Shown here: piece by piece, positions 1 through 8,821 of the stretch
How the letters are laid out: the number at the start of each line of letters is the position of its first letter
How positions within the stretch are numbered: position 1 is the first letter of the stretch
Source: Sphingopyxis sp.
GTDB taxonomy: Bacteria > Pseudomonadota > Alphaproteobacteria > Sphingomonadales > Sphingomonadaceae
Direction: 5' to 3'
DNA: 64,000 nt
NCBI GenBank assembly: GCA_017745175.1
Contig: JAGHZY010000002.1
Location: forward strand, 85,991-149,990
Program-made: the position numbers and the translations under genes
The notes under the pieces: model-generated
Database searches by the model: none
The model's input: only the letters and a program-made list of their open reading frames with translations
What the model was told of the DNA's origin: nothing

Positions 1-1333
1 TGCCCTCGACGCGCGTCAGCGGCACCGCACCCGGCAGGAAACAGGCCGCGCCGCCGGGGCCGCAATCGTCGCTGGCGCCAAGGAAGTCGACGCCCTTCCG
101 TGCTTCAAACGAAGTGGCGAGCGACCAGCGCGGCTCGCTCGGGCTGTAGCCGCCGCGGCCGGCGACCGACGCGGGGTCCACCCAACTCGCGTCGGCGCGC
201 AGGTTGAAGACACGCAGCCGGTCCTCGTTGATCGGCACGCCGGTCAGGCTGATGTCCTGATCGATGAAATCGAGCCCGCCGCCGACCGTCAGACGCCGCG
301 CCTGTGTCAACACGAGCGGGTAGGCGGTGTAGAGGCTCACGATCTGGGTATTCGACCTGACCGGAAAGCCCGTGATGTCGGGGCGCGTCCAGGCATAGGT
401 ATAGCTCGCGCCGAAACGCAGTCCTTCGCCGCCGACGCGGAATTCGTGGCCGACTTGCACGACCTTCTGCTCGTCGAAATCGGGGGTCGCGTAGAAACTG
501 ACCGTGGTGACGTCGCCCATGCCGGTCAGACCCGCAAGGCGCGCGCGCATGTTGCCGCCCCAGCGTCCGACGTCGCGCGAACCGAAATTCTGCGCGTTGA
601 AGTCGAAGGTGAAGGGGGTACGCGTGACGGTGACTTCGCCGACGACTTCGCCGGGAACGGCCCCCGGGCGCAGCGTCAGCCGTGCGTCCATGCCGGGAAT
701 GTCGCGCGCGAGCAGCAGATAGCGCTCGGCATCGACGATGTTGAACACCGACTGGTCGTCGAGGCGCGAGAGATAGCGCTGGAGCAGCCGTTCATTGGTG
801 CCGGCATCGCCGCGCACCTCGATGCGCGACATGCGCGCCGACAGGATGTCGAGCCGTACTACGCCGTCGCCGATCGTTTGCGGCGGCACGCGCACCGCAG
901 CCAGATAGCCCCGGCCGCGCAGGATTGTCGCCGCCCGGTCGCGAATGTCGCACACCGCCGAAATCGGCAGTTCCTGTCCGACGCGGTCGGACCAGCTGGG
1001 CGCGAGTATCGCATTGTCGATGCCCTCGACGCTCGAAAATTCGACCGCGCGCAGCGTGAAACGGACATTGGCGAATTCGGGGCTGGCAAGCGGGCAGGGA
1101 GCGCGCTCGATGCTGTCGTCGACCGCGACGACCTGTTCGCCGGGCTGTGCTGCAGGGGGCAGCGCGGGCCGCTGGATTTCCTCGCGCGTCGGAATCTGCG
1201 GCGTTGCCTGCGCCCACAGCGCGGCGGGCAGCGATGCGGCGATCAGTGCCACAGAACCGGCCAGCGAGTGGCCGATCGCGGCGCGTTTGGACCGCACGGT
1301 CGCAATATTCCTCATATCCCCCGACACGGCCAT
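1..1333 (-). CDS. ShlB/FhaC/HecB-type TpsB outer-membrane translocator (3' end cut off)
   Basis: This is the outer-membrane pore of a two-partner secretion system, which would export a large TpsA exoprotein. Reading leftwards, an N-terminal signal peptide of about 45 residues ending in LPAALWAQA is followed by a proline-rich linker, a POTRA-type module (about residues 75-155, with AVCDIRDRAATILRGRGYL) and the start of a beta-barrel rich in alternating aromatic strands (e.g. EGLRFGASYTYAW). About 444 codons are visible and the barrel end lies outside the window. I chose the ATG at 1333 because AGGGGTGG precedes it; an in-frame ATG at 1315 is also possible. It is the last visible gene of the minus-strand CHAT/cyclase run. 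The TpsA partner is not in the window and may lie to the left. Confidence 0.85.
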   Translation of the reverse strand, partial: MAVSGDMRNIATVRSKRAAIGHSLAGSVALIAASLPAALWAQATPQIPTREEIQRPALPPAAQPGEQVVAVDDSIERAPCPLASPEFANVRFTLRAVEFSSVEGIDNAILAPSWSDRVGQELPISAVCDIRDRAATILRGRGYLAAVRVPPQTIGDGVVRLDILSARMSRIEVRGDAGTNERLLQRYLSRLDDQSVFNIVDAERYLLLARDIPGMDARLTLRPGAVPGEVVGEVTVTRTPFTFDFNAQNFGSRDVGRWGGNMRARLAGLTGMGDVTTVSFYATPDFDEQKVVQVGHEFRVGGEGLRFGASYTYAWTRPDITGFPVRSNTQIVSLYTAYPLVLTQARRLTVGGGLDFIDQDISLTGVPINEDRLRVFNLRADASWVDPASVAGRGGYSPSEPRWSLATSFEARKGVDFLGASDDCGPGGAACFLPGAVPLTRVEG

Positions 1334-1517
1334 TACCACCCCTTGTGTACGGGCGCGCCGCTACAGTTGCGGTACGCCAATTCAACCGGCCCTGCCGCGA
1401 AGCGGCAGCGCAAATTTCGACCCAAGGAAATGTTCCGTCATGCGACCTGCGGAATTTCCTCGGATAAATATCAGAGGGACAAGGCGGCCACAATGATTAC
1501 CGCCCCGTCCACCATCT

Positions 1518-2279
1518 TCATCGCGCCTCGGATTCGGACATCGTATCGACGAGGCGATTGAGCTGCGGCGAGCAGCCCTTCGCCATCAGCATGTCGACCG
1601 ATCCCTCGACCGTGTCGGGCGCATTTTCGACGGCGGCGAAGCGCACCGTCACCGGCTTCGCGAGGCCGCCGCCCGACAGGCGATAATCGGCGCCATATTG
1701 CACGGGCAGCACGTCGGTCGGCCATTTGCGGAAATTGGCGCCGTCGACGATCGCAACGGTCGCCTTCTTGCCGGCGCTTTCGATCTCGAGCGCGGTGTCG
1801 CCTTCCATGTTCGGACGCCACAACATCAGCACTGCCGGGTCGAGCACGCAGAAGGTACCGGCATCGCGATAGTCGAGCAGCCACAGATTGGGCGCACGCA
1901 GGTCGGCCGGCGACGGCGTCACAGGATCGCCGCGCGAGAAACCGCCGCGCGACCGCATCGTCGGGCCCTTGGCGAGCATCCGTGTGACGTTGCCGCCGAG
2001 CGATTGGCTCGCCTGCACGGTACCGGTGGCGCCGAAGGTGCCGGGGCCGGACAGGGTGCGTGTCTTGCCTGATTGCATCAGCACGACCTTGTCGCCCGCG
2101 ACGAGCGTCAGCTTGTCAGTTGCCTTGAGCCGCGCCCCCGTCGGATATTTTGCCGCCGAGGGACCGGTCGAACGGACGACCATCGATTGCGCGGCGGCAG
2201 CGGTGACGAGGGTCGTCGCCAATATGGCAGCCGCGGCGGAAAGGCCGAGGCGGCGCATCCGGAATTCAGGAAAGGACAT
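1518..2279 (-). CDS. Secreted FecR-like small protein of the CHAT/cyclase/TPS operon
   Basis: A 253-residue protein with a clear signal peptide (hydrophobic stretch around residues 12-30 ending TAAAAQS). The first half contains a beta-rich segment, with LVAGDKVVLMQSGKTRTL and LSGPGTF, that looks like the FecR-type domain found near surface-protein and CHAT genes. The rest has no motif I recognise; Cys residues occur near residues 143 and 236. Its start overlaps the end of the cyclase gene by 14 bases, so the two are probably translationally coupled. The FecR link is an inference from sequence style. Function is unknown; it could bind a periplasmic partner or feed a signal to the cyclase. Confidence 0.7.
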   Translation of the reverse strand: MSFPEFRMRRLGLSAAAAILATTLVTAAAAQSMVVRSTGPSAAKYPTGARLKATDKLTLVAGDKVVLMQSGKTRTLSGPGTFGATGTVQASQSLGGNVTRMLAKGPTMRSRGGFSRGDPVTPSPADLRAPNLWLLDYRDAGTFCVLDPAVLMLWRPNMEGDTALEIESAGKKATVAIVDGANFRKWPTDVLPVQYGADYRLSGGGLAKPVTVRFAAVENAPDTVEGSVDMLMAKGCSPQLNRLVDTMSESEAR

Positions 2280-4356
2280 AGCTTTCTCCCTTTTCGGTCT
2301 CGTTCAGGCGTTCGATCAGGAACATGATGGATGCGTCCTGACCCAATTCGGTGGCCAATGCTGTGGCGCCCGTCACATAGGTATTTTTATCGCCCGCTGC
2401 GTGCGCCGCGACAAGCGCCGCGATGTCCGCGCGCCGTTCAGGGTCGAGGTCGGGCCGCGGCGTCAGGACATCGACGGGCTGCGCGCGGCCGCGCAGCGTG
2501 ACGCGGCCCATCGGGACGAGATCATCACGGCCCGACCGTGCCGCGGCTTCGGCCGAAAAAAGCACCCCGGTCCTGAGGCTCTTGTTCGCAGCCTCGAGCC
2601 GCGATGCGGTGTTCATGCTGTCGCCCAGCGCCGTATACTGGATGCGGCCTTCGCCGCCGAAATTGCCAACGATCGCATCGCCGACGTGCAGCCCGACGCG
2701 CGTCATGCCGATCGGGGGCACATCCTCGGCGGCGAGGTCGACGCGGAATTTCTCGCCCGCCCGATACATGGCGAGCGCCGCGGCTGCGGCTTGCGGTCCG
2801 TCGTCGGGGCGGCTCAATGGTGCGCCCCAGAAAGCGACGATGGCGTCGCCGACGAATTTATCGATCGTACCGCCATGTTCGAGCACGATGTCCGACAGTC
2901 GGTCGAGATATTCGTTGAGCAGCCGCGCCACGGTTTCCGGCGTCACCGCGTGGCTGAGTTTCGTGAAGCCTTCGAGGTCGGTGAAGATGCAGAATATGTT
3001 GCGCCGTTCGCCGTGAAGCGAAAGCTGGTCGGGGTCGCGCATGATCTGTTCGGCGACGTCGGCGGGCAGATATTTGCCGAGCGCCGACTGGGCGAAGGCG
3101 CGCTGGCGCGACCCGATCGTGCGCGCAGCGGTGCCGATCGCGGCATAGCCGAACAGCCAGCCGACTGCCCAGCCGAAGGTCGGCAGCGTCGTCGTGTCGA
3201 TGCCGCGCCCCTGCAGCCAGAACGGAAAGGCGATGAAGAAGGCCATCTGTCCGAGGAAGGCGAGCGCGACCCAGCGCGCACGGAGATCGATCAGGCTGGT
3301 GAGACCGCCGGCAAGGACGATCAGCACTGCGAGCCCCCATAGTGCGGGTGCGGGGATCGGCCGCGTCCATGCGCCATCGAGTTGCTGCGCCAGCATATGC
3401 GCATGGACCTCGAGTCCGATCATCGTCTCATGCTGTCCGGTGATCGCGTCGGGAAAGCGGCTGAGGGGCGTGTTGAATTGATCATTGTCGATGATATCGC
3501 CGCCGATCAGAATGTATCGGCCCTTTACCAGTTCGCCGAAACCCGCCCGCATGTCGGCATCCATCGGCAGCGCGAAGGTGTCGATCGGGATATTGGCGAA
3601 GACCGGTTCTTCCTGACCGGCGGCGGCACGCGCGGGGACGAGAAAACGGATATTTCCCTGAAAGTTGGCGTGCGCGGAATCGATCGGGGCGAGGGCGTTC
3701 GACATGAGCGGTGGCAGGTTCTTCGGCCGGTCGGGCCAGTTGCGGATCACGCTGTCGTCGTCGGTGCGGAACAGGACGCTCGTCGGCTTCGTCCTGTCGG
3801 TCGTGACGTCGGCGATGAAGGCCTCGAGGAACTTCTGCTGTTCGTAGAAGATGGTGTTGGGATTGCTCGACTGCTCGGCATAGGCGAGCCAGGTCGGGGT
3901 CTTCATCGCGCGAAGCTGCGCCTTCAGCATGTCGTCGTCGGGGCGCGGCGAGTCGAAGGCGATATCGATTCCGATCGCTTTCGCCCCCATCTGGTCGAGA
4001 TTGCCGAGTGCCCTGGCGAGCAAGGTGCGGTCGAGCGGCGAACGGATTCCGGTGTTGAACAATGTCTCGTCGTTATAGGTGACAAGCGTAATACGCTTGT
4101 CCTGCTCGACATGCGGCGCCATGAGCGTCGCGCGCGCGTCATAGAGCGCACGCTCGGCGGCATCGATCAGCGGCATCTGCCAGCTGAAGCGCGCGATCAG
4201 CATCGCGATGAACAGAAAGGCGATCGTCGCGGCCATCCGCGATGGGCCGAGCTGCATGACCAGCCGGCGCACGCGCTTGCGCAGCGGGACTGCCGCAGGC
4301 TGGTTCGCAGGCGCGGGGGCGTCCGCGGCGGGAAGGATGGTTTCGGGCGCGTTCAT
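2266..4356 (-). CDS. CHASE2-domain adenylate/guanylate cyclase
   Basis: A 696-residue membrane cyclase. Order: cytoplasmic N-terminus, first membrane segment around residues 41-60, a periplasmic CHASE2 sensor (about 65-330, with YNDETLFNTGIRSPLDR and GIDIAFDSPRP), a cluster of membrane segments (about 338-410) and a C-terminal class III cyclase domain (about 440-650). The cyclase domain carries FTDLEGFTKLSH, KFVGDAIVAFWGAP (metal-binding Asp) and YTALGDSMNTASRLE, so it looks active. Cyclic AMP or GMP would be made in the cytoplasm in response to a periplasmic signal. It starts 4 bases after the CHAT gene stop and overlaps the next gene. The substrate base cannot be settled by eye. Confidence 0.93.
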   Translation of the reverse strand: MNAPETILPAADAPAPANQPAAVPLRKRVRRLVMQLGPSRMAATIAFLFIAMLIARFSWQMPLIDAAERALYDARATLMAPHVEQDKRITLVTYNDETLFNTGIRSPLDRTLLARALGNLDQMGAKAIGIDIAFDSPRPDDDMLKAQLRAMKTPTWLAYAEQSSNPNTIFYEQQKFLEAFIADVTTDRTKPTSVLFRTDDDSVIRNWPDRPKNLPPLMSNALAPIDSAHANFQGNIRFLVPARAAAGQEEPVFANIPIDTFALPMDADMRAGFGELVKGRYILIGGDIIDNDQFNTPLSRFPDAITGQHETMIGLEVHAHMLAQQLDGAWTRPIPAPALWGLAVLIVLAGGLTSLIDLRARWVALAFLGQMAFFIAFPFWLQGRGIDTTTLPTFGWAVGWLFGYAAIGTAARTIGSRQRAFAQSALGKYLPADVAEQIMRDPDQLSLHGERRNIFCIFTDLEGFTKLSHAVTPETVARLLNEYLDRLSDIVLEHGGTIDKFVGDAIVAFWGAPLSRPDDGPQAAAAALAMYRAGEKFRVDLAAEDVPPIGMTRVGLHVGDAIVGNFGGEGRIQYTALGDSMNTASRLEAANKSLRTGVLFSAEAAARSGRDDLVPMGRVTLRGRAQPVDVLTPRPDLDPERRADIAALVAAHAAGDKNTYVTGATALATELGQDASIMFLIERLNETEKGESYVLS

Positions 4357-4360
4357 CGGA

Positions 4361-7300
4361 TCAGCGAGCGGCGCGGCCGGCAGCCTCTCCGTTCCGCGCG
4401 GTCGTCGTGCCGCCGCCGTGGAGCAGCGGCTGGCCGCCGTCGCCGATGATCGCGAAACCCGCCCAATAATAGGGGTGCGAGGTCTGCTTGTCGTCCATCA
4501 GCCGTATCTGCGTCGCCGCCAGCGCGTCGGCGACGCTCGTTCCCTCGCTCGCCGCAAAAAGCCCGCCGATCAGCCGTTTGGTCGCATCGAAATCGTCGGG
4601 GGCGGGCCAATGGCTTGCGATCACCGAGCGGCCGCCCGCGCCGATGAAGCTGCGCACCAGCCCGTCGAGCGCATTGCCGCCGCCCGAAAGCCCGGCCTCG
4701 CGCGTCGCCGCGACGCTCGCCGCGCCCGCCGTGTCGCATGCCGAGAGGATGACAAGGTCGGCGTCGATCTTGAGATCGAAGATTTCCTGGAAGGTGAGCA
4801 ACCCGTCCGAATCCGCGCCGCCGAACGAGGTCACCAGCGCGGGGCGCGCGGGGCAGGCGGCGCGGGGTGCGGTAACAAGGCCGTGCGTCGCAAAATGGAT
4901 GATGCGATAATCCTTGAGGTCCGCGCGGCTTTTTACCGCGGTGTCGGTGAACGCGCCGCCGGTGAGCAGGGTCCCTGCCGCGCGGCCCATTGCGTTGCGG
5001 GCGGTCTCCAGCTCGTCGGCCGAAATCGGGCGCGCCCATTGGGCGACGTCCCACAGGCAATCGCCATCGACGCTCGCGCCCGCCGCGCCGCGCGTGCCGA
5101 GCGAGGGGAGGCGACCATTGACCGGCTGGTTCTCGCCAAGGCCGAAATATTGGTTGCTTGCCTTCGACGGGGTGGCCTGTCGCGCGTTGCGGAAGCCGAG
5201 GGTCGATACCGCCGTGCTCGGGCGCGTCGTGCGGCCCAGCCAGGCGATCTGCCGCATGTCGAACGGATCGGCATCGGGATCGAGCAGGCGCTGTTCATAC
5301 GCGGCAAGGCCGGTATCGGCGGTGATGAGCAGGTTGACCGGCAGCCGCAGCATCGCGCCGTCGGGTTCGAAGATCAGATGCGGTACGCCCGGCAGGCGCG
5401 CGGCGACGGGGCCGAAGAGCTGGCCATAGAGCTTATACGATGTCGCCGCGTCGAAGGGATAGGTGACGCGGCGGCCATTTTCGACGATCGAAATGGTCGA
5501 ACGGATCGTGTCGACCGCGGCTTCGAGCCCCGATGCGCTGATGTCCGATTTCCAGAGTTGCGCGCCGCCCTGTTCGATCAGCATCGCATAGACGCCTTCA
5601 CCGACGACGAGCATCTTCAGATACGCTTCGTCGGGACGCAGAACCTTCTGCAGCTCGGCAAGGTCGAGCTTGCCCGGGGCGACGACGCGATATTGCGGAA
5701 AGGCCGACAGCGCCACAACGGTTTCGGACTGCTGGAACGCCAGATTGTCGAGCTGCGTCCTGACGTCGGCGCGCAAGGCGTTGACTTCGGGCGATTGGGG
5801 AAGCTGTGCGAGGCGGGCATCCTCGATCCGCGCGCGCTCGATGTCGCGGTTCAGCGTTGTCGCCTGCCGGAACAGCCGCGCGCCGTCGTCGCTGCCGCTC
5901 GACAATTCGCGCGCCAGCACCGCCTGCGTGTCGGCGACGCCGGGACGGATCTGGAGCTGACTCGCGACGAAGAAATCCTCGATCGCCTTGGGATCGCTAG
6001 CCGACCGCGCGGCGAGGAGCCGGTAGTAGGGCGCCATGATATTCGCCATGCCTGCGGTCGAGCGCTGCGAGTTCGCGAGCGCGGTCACCACCTCGCGGTA
6101 GATGCCGAGCGCCTTGTCTTCCTGTCCGTGACGGGTGAGGAAAGCGGCATAACGCGCCCGCGCCGAGGCGAGGGCGTTGGTCTCGGGATATTCGACCGCG
6201 AGCAGGTTCACCGATTCGAGGAAGCGTGCGTCGGCAGCGCCATTGTCGCCGCTAGCTTCCTCGGCGAGTGCCAGCTCGCCGAGCATTTGCGAACGCAGGC
6301 GGATGATCGAGGTGACGCGGCCTTCGCGCACCGCGATGGCGTCGGCCAGGCCCTTCATCTGCGCGGTTTTTGCCGCCTGCGCATTGCCGCGCAGCCGTTC
6401 GACGGTGCCGAGCAGATGGACCGCCTGCGCATCGATGATCTGCGCGCGTTCGGCCGGGGTCAGGCGCTCGCGATCGTTGCTCTGGCGCATGACGCGGGCA
6501 TTGTCGCCGCTGTTGACCCCGGCGACGATCTGCGGCGTCAGCGTCACCGCGCCGTGTGCGACCGTCACGCCGCTGGTCAGGGGCGGAATCGGCGCCCGGA
6601 GCAGCGCCGCAGCGCCGTCATAATCGCGCTGGTTGAGGGCATTGATCGCGCGGAAATTGCGGCGAAGGCGCAACTGGACCGGGTCGGCGGTGGGGATTGC
6701 CTCGACTTCGGCAAACAGGCGCCCGGCCTCGGCGAATTCGCCGAGGTTCGAACGTTGCAGCGCGCGATTCAGCGTGACTTCGGTCGGATCGATGTCAGCC
6801 GCGGCGCGTTCCTCGATCGCGCGGCGCGACAGCGCCTCGAAAAATTCCGCCGCCTCGGAATAGTCACCGCTATGATTGCGGCGATATCCCTCGGCGAGCG
6901 CCTTGTCGACGTCGATCGTTCCCGCGAGCGTGCGCGCGAAGCCGTCGTTGCTGCCGACCGATATCGTCGCGACCTTGATCGCGCCGGGCACGACGCGGTG
7001 CTGGCGCACGGATTCGAGCGCGATGTTCAGCGCGTCGCCGTAAGCGGCGAAACCCTCGACGCTATAGGCGACCTTGCCCTCCGTCTCGACCCGCGTCGTC
7101 CACGCGACATTGCTGTTCCTGAGCGTACACGCTCCGTCGGTGGCGCAGGTCACCGTGCCCGCGCGCGCCTGTTCGATCCGCGCGCGCGCTTCGGACGCGG
7201 TGGCGCGCAACTCGCGGACCGTACCGACCGGCTGGCTCGCGTCGCGGCAGATGATGGTCCAGGCGCGTTCGAACATGCCCTTGACCACAGCGTCGCGGAC

Positions 7301-7453
7301 CGTCGCCTGCACTTCGCAGAGCGAACCGCCCTGGTCGCCGATCGAGAAACTGTCGCGGCGCGTCGGGTCGGTGCCCTGCGCCAGTGCGGTTCCGGGCGCG
7401 GCAAAAGCCAGCAACGCCAGGATCGGCACAGTATGCGGACGTCGAGCGGTCAT
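4361..7453 (-). CDS. TPR/CHAT-domain peptidase-like protein, exported
   Basis: A 1030-residue protein with an N-terminal signal peptide (ILALLAFAAPGTALAQG), a helical repeat region that looks TPR-like (roughly residues 140-560) and a C-terminal CHAT domain (about 700-1010). CHAT is a caspase-like clan CD fold. Its His and Cys motifs are both present: IIHFATHGL and ILSACDTAG, so it may be proteolytically active. The ATG at 7453 was chosen over a longer reading because a signal peptide follows directly and the upstream stretch overlaps the divergent zeta-subunit gene. It is the first gene of the operon with the cyclase and TpsB. Such proteins often sit beside two-partner secretion genes, but the substrate is unknown. 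Confidence 0.9.
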   Translation of the reverse strand: MTARRPHTVPILALLAFAAPGTALAQGTDPTRRDSFSIGDQGGSLCEVQATVRDAVVKGMFERAWTIICRDASQPVGTVRELRATASEARARIEQARAGTVTCATDGACTLRNSNVAWTTRVETEGKVAYSVEGFAAYGDALNIALESVRQHRVVPGAIKVATISVGSNDGFARTLAGTIDVDKALAEGYRRNHSGDYSEAAEFFEALSRRAIEERAAADIDPTEVTLNRALQRSNLGEFAEAGRLFAEVEAIPTADPVQLRLRRNFRAINALNQRDYDGAAALLRAPIPPLTSGVTVAHGAVTLTPQIVAGVNSGDNARVMRQSNDRERLTPAERAQIIDAQAVHLLGTVERLRGNAQAAKTAQMKGLADAIAVREGRVTSIIRLRSQMLGELALAEEASGDNGAADARFLESVNLLAVEYPETNALASARARYAAFLTRHGQEDKALGIYREVVTALANSQRSTAGMANIMAPYYRLLAARSASDPKAIEDFFVASQLQIRPGVADTQAVLARELSSGSDDGARLFRQATTLNRDIERARIEDARLAQLPQSPEVNALRADVRTQLDNLAFQQSETVVALSAFPQYRVVAPGKLDLAELQKVLRPDEAYLKMLVVGEGVYAMLIEQGGAQLWKSDISASGLEAAVDTIRSTISIVENGRRVTYPFDAATSYKLYGQLFGPVAARLPGVPHLIFEPDGAMLRLPVNLLITADTGLAAYEQRLLDPDADPFDMRQIAWLGRTTRPSTAVSTLGFRNARQATPSKASNQYFGLGENQPVNGRLPSLGTRGAAGASVDGDCLWDVAQWARPISADELETARNAMGRAAGTLLTGGAFTDTAVKSRADLKDYRIIHFATHGLVTAPRAACPARPALVTSFGGADSDGLLTFQEIFDLKIDADLVILSACDTAGAASVAATREAGLSGGGNALDGLVRSFIGAGGRSVIASHWPAPDDFDATKRLIGGLFAASEGTSVADALAATQIRLMDDKQTSHPYYWAGFAIIGDGGQPLLHGGGTTTARNGEAAGRAAR

Positions 7454-7663
7454 CACAAATCCCCCAAACACAGACGTAGCGACGCCATGCCGACGCAGCG
7501 CCGGCAAGGCGGAAACTATATAGCTGCGGTGCGACCCATTCCCTTGGGCCGAAACCCTAAACCCTTCGTAAGCGAAAGGGAAGTGATCTGCCGCACAGGC
7601 GGCTTGCGCCGCGGGGACGCGCCACCTATCTGCGAAGGGACATTCCATTCCGGTGAGGACAAA

Positions 7664-7990
7664 ATGAGCGGATTCGACGATCGTGAACGCGCCTTCGAGG
7701 CCGAATTTGCACGCGACCAGGAGGTCCAGTTCCGGATCACCGCGCGGCGCAACCGGCTGGTCGGCGAATGGGCCGCCGAGCGTATGGGCCTGACCCCCGA
7801 GGAAACCGACGCCTATGCCAAGGCGGTTGTGCAGGCCGATTTCGAGGAAGCGGGCGACGAGGACGTCATCCGCAAGCTCGCGGGCGACCTGACCGCGGCG
7901 CAGGTCGAGATCAGCGATGCCGAAATCCGCGCCGCACTGAACGACAAGGCGGTCGAGGCACGGCGCCAGTTCATCGACAAGCAGAACTGA
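7664..7990 (+). CDS. F1-ATPase inhibitor zeta subunit (DUF1476)
   Basis: A 108-residue, highly charged, largely helical protein without signal peptide. It matches the DUF1476 family, whose Paracoccus member is the zeta subunit that blocks reverse ATP hydrolysis by the F1 motor. Family-typical features are the MSGFDDRERAFEAEFARDQE start, the LVGEWAAERMGL segment and the ADFEEAGDEDVIRKL stretch. The start is supported by GGTGAGGACAAA just before the ATG. It lies divergent from the CHAT gene across about 210 bases and is followed 9 bases later by bolA. Role assignment rests on family knowledge. Confidence 0.93.
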   Translation: MSGFDDRERAFEAEFARDQEVQFRITARRNRLVGEWAAERMGLTPEETDAYAKAVVQADFEEAGDEDVIRKLAGDLTAAQVEISDAEIRAALNDKAVEARRQFIDKQN

Positions 7991-7999
7991 GGCGATTCG

Positions 8000-8233
8000 A
8001 TGGGCATGCGCGAGGATGATTTGCGGGCTATGATCGTCGCGGCGTTTCCCGATGCCGAGGTCGTGATCACCGACCTTGCCGGCGACAACGACCATTATGC
8101 GGCGCATGTCGTCAGCGATGCCTTTCGCGGTATGACCCGCGTCGCGCAGCATAAGGCGGTCTATGCCGCGCTGGGCGGACGCATGGGCGGCGAACTTCAT
8201 GCCTTGCAATTGACGACCGCCATCCCCTCATAA
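8000..8233 (+). CDS. BolA/IbaG family protein
   Basis: A 77-residue BolA-fold protein. The family signature is visible as GDNDHYAAHVVSDAFRGM and QHKAVYAALGGRMGGELHAL. The first motif holds the His that, in BolA-glutaredoxin complexes, helps bind a [2Fe-2S] cluster; the second holds the conserved helix-turn-helix-like loop. It lies between the ATPase zeta subunit and a monothiol glutaredoxin, the usual alphaproteobacterial arrangement. This supports a role in Fe-S cluster trafficking together with the glutaredoxin. Confidence 0.95.
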   Translation: MGMREDDLRAMIVAAFPDAEVVITDLAGDNDHYAAHVVSDAFRGMTRVAQHKAVYAALGGRMGGELHALQLTTAIPS

Positions 8234-8280
8234 GGGGCTGACACGAAATTTGCGGCGCCCGGCGCCACCGGAGACTGATT

Positions 8281-8613
8281 ATGACCGACCCCACGACCCA
8301 CGACCGCATCGCCAAGCTGGTCGCCGACAACCCCGTGCTGCTGTTCATGAAGGGCACACCGCTGTTCCCGCAGTGCGGCTTTTCCTCGCGCGCGATCGCG
8401 ATGCTCGACCGCCTCGGCATCGAATATGAAACCGTCGACGTGCTGCAGGACATGGAAGTCCGTCAGGGCATCAAGGAATTTTCGGACTGGCCGACGATCC
8501 CCCAGCTTTATGTGAAGGGTGAATTCATCGGCGGCAGCGATATCATGATGGAAATGTGGGAAGCGGGCGAGCTTCACACGCTGATGACCGGGATTCCGGC
8601 GCGCGCCGAATAA
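8281..8613 (+). CDS. grxD: Monothiol glutaredoxin, Grx4/GrxD type
   Basis: A 110-residue monothiol glutaredoxin. The CGFS active site is present in LFPQCGFSSRAIA at about residues 28-40, the glutathione-binding region in DWPTIPQLYVKGEFIGG, and the GGSDI motif after it. Such proteins carry and transfer [2Fe-2S] clusters, often as a heterodimer with BolA, which is encoded 47 bases upstream. Length is normal for the single-domain type. A strong terminator follows 27 bases after the stop, so zeta, bolA and grxD probably form one transcription unit. Confidence 0.96.
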   Translation: MTDPTTHDRIAKLVADNPVLLFMKGTPLFPQCGFSSRAIAMLDRLGIEYETVDVLQDMEVRQGIKEFSDWPTIPQLYVKGEFIGGSDIMMEMWEAGELHTLMTGIPARAE

Positions 8614-8640
8614 GCCCGCGCACCGGCCAAACACAAAAGA

Positions 8641-8675
8641 GCCCGCCGGCGCTCAGGCTCCGGCGGGTTTTGTTT
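8641..8675 (+). terminator. Rho-independent terminator after grxD
   Basis: An 8-base GC-rich stem (CCCGCCGG with CCGGCGGG) closes a short loop and is followed by TTTTGTTTG. It lies just after the glutaredoxin stop codon on the same strand. Confidence 0.88.
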
Positions 8676-8703
8676 GTCCGGTTGGGGGTGGATTCCGGAC
8701 ATT

Positions 8704-8776
8704 CGTCATCCCGGACTTGATCCGGGATCCATCGCAGCGCTGAAGTCATGGACCCCGGATCAAGTCCGGGGTGACG
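8704..8776. repeat. Large palindromic intergenic repeat (CCGGACTTGATCCGGG type)
   Basis: Two 27-base arms, 8704-8730 and 8750-8776, are inverted copies with 2 mismatches, separated by 19 bases. Arms of the form CGTCATCCCGGACTTGATCC are common dispersed elements between genes in alphaproteobacteria. This copy lies between the grxD terminator and the convergent globin gene. A second element of the same layout, but with a different core, is at 41404-41482. Confidence 0.8.
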
Positions 8777-8821
8777 ATATTGGTTAGGTCCGCAATCGGT
8801 CGCTAGCGGTCGTTGTCCGAC

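Noticed and set aside
1392-1408. Terminator between the FecR-like gene and tpsB
   Set aside because: CTGCCGC-GAA-GCGGCAG is a neat hairpin but no U-run follows on either strand.
446-1561. Plus-strand open frame opposite the TpsB gene
   Set aside because: The minus strand carries a signal peptide, POTRA and barrel pattern; the plus frame has no domain.
4208-7990. Plus-strand open frame of 1260 codons across the CHAT gene
   Set aside because: It is antisense to a clear signal-peptide/TPR/CHAT protein and has the Arg/Ala/Asp-rich make-up of high-GC shadow frames. Only its last 108 codons are real (zeta subunit).
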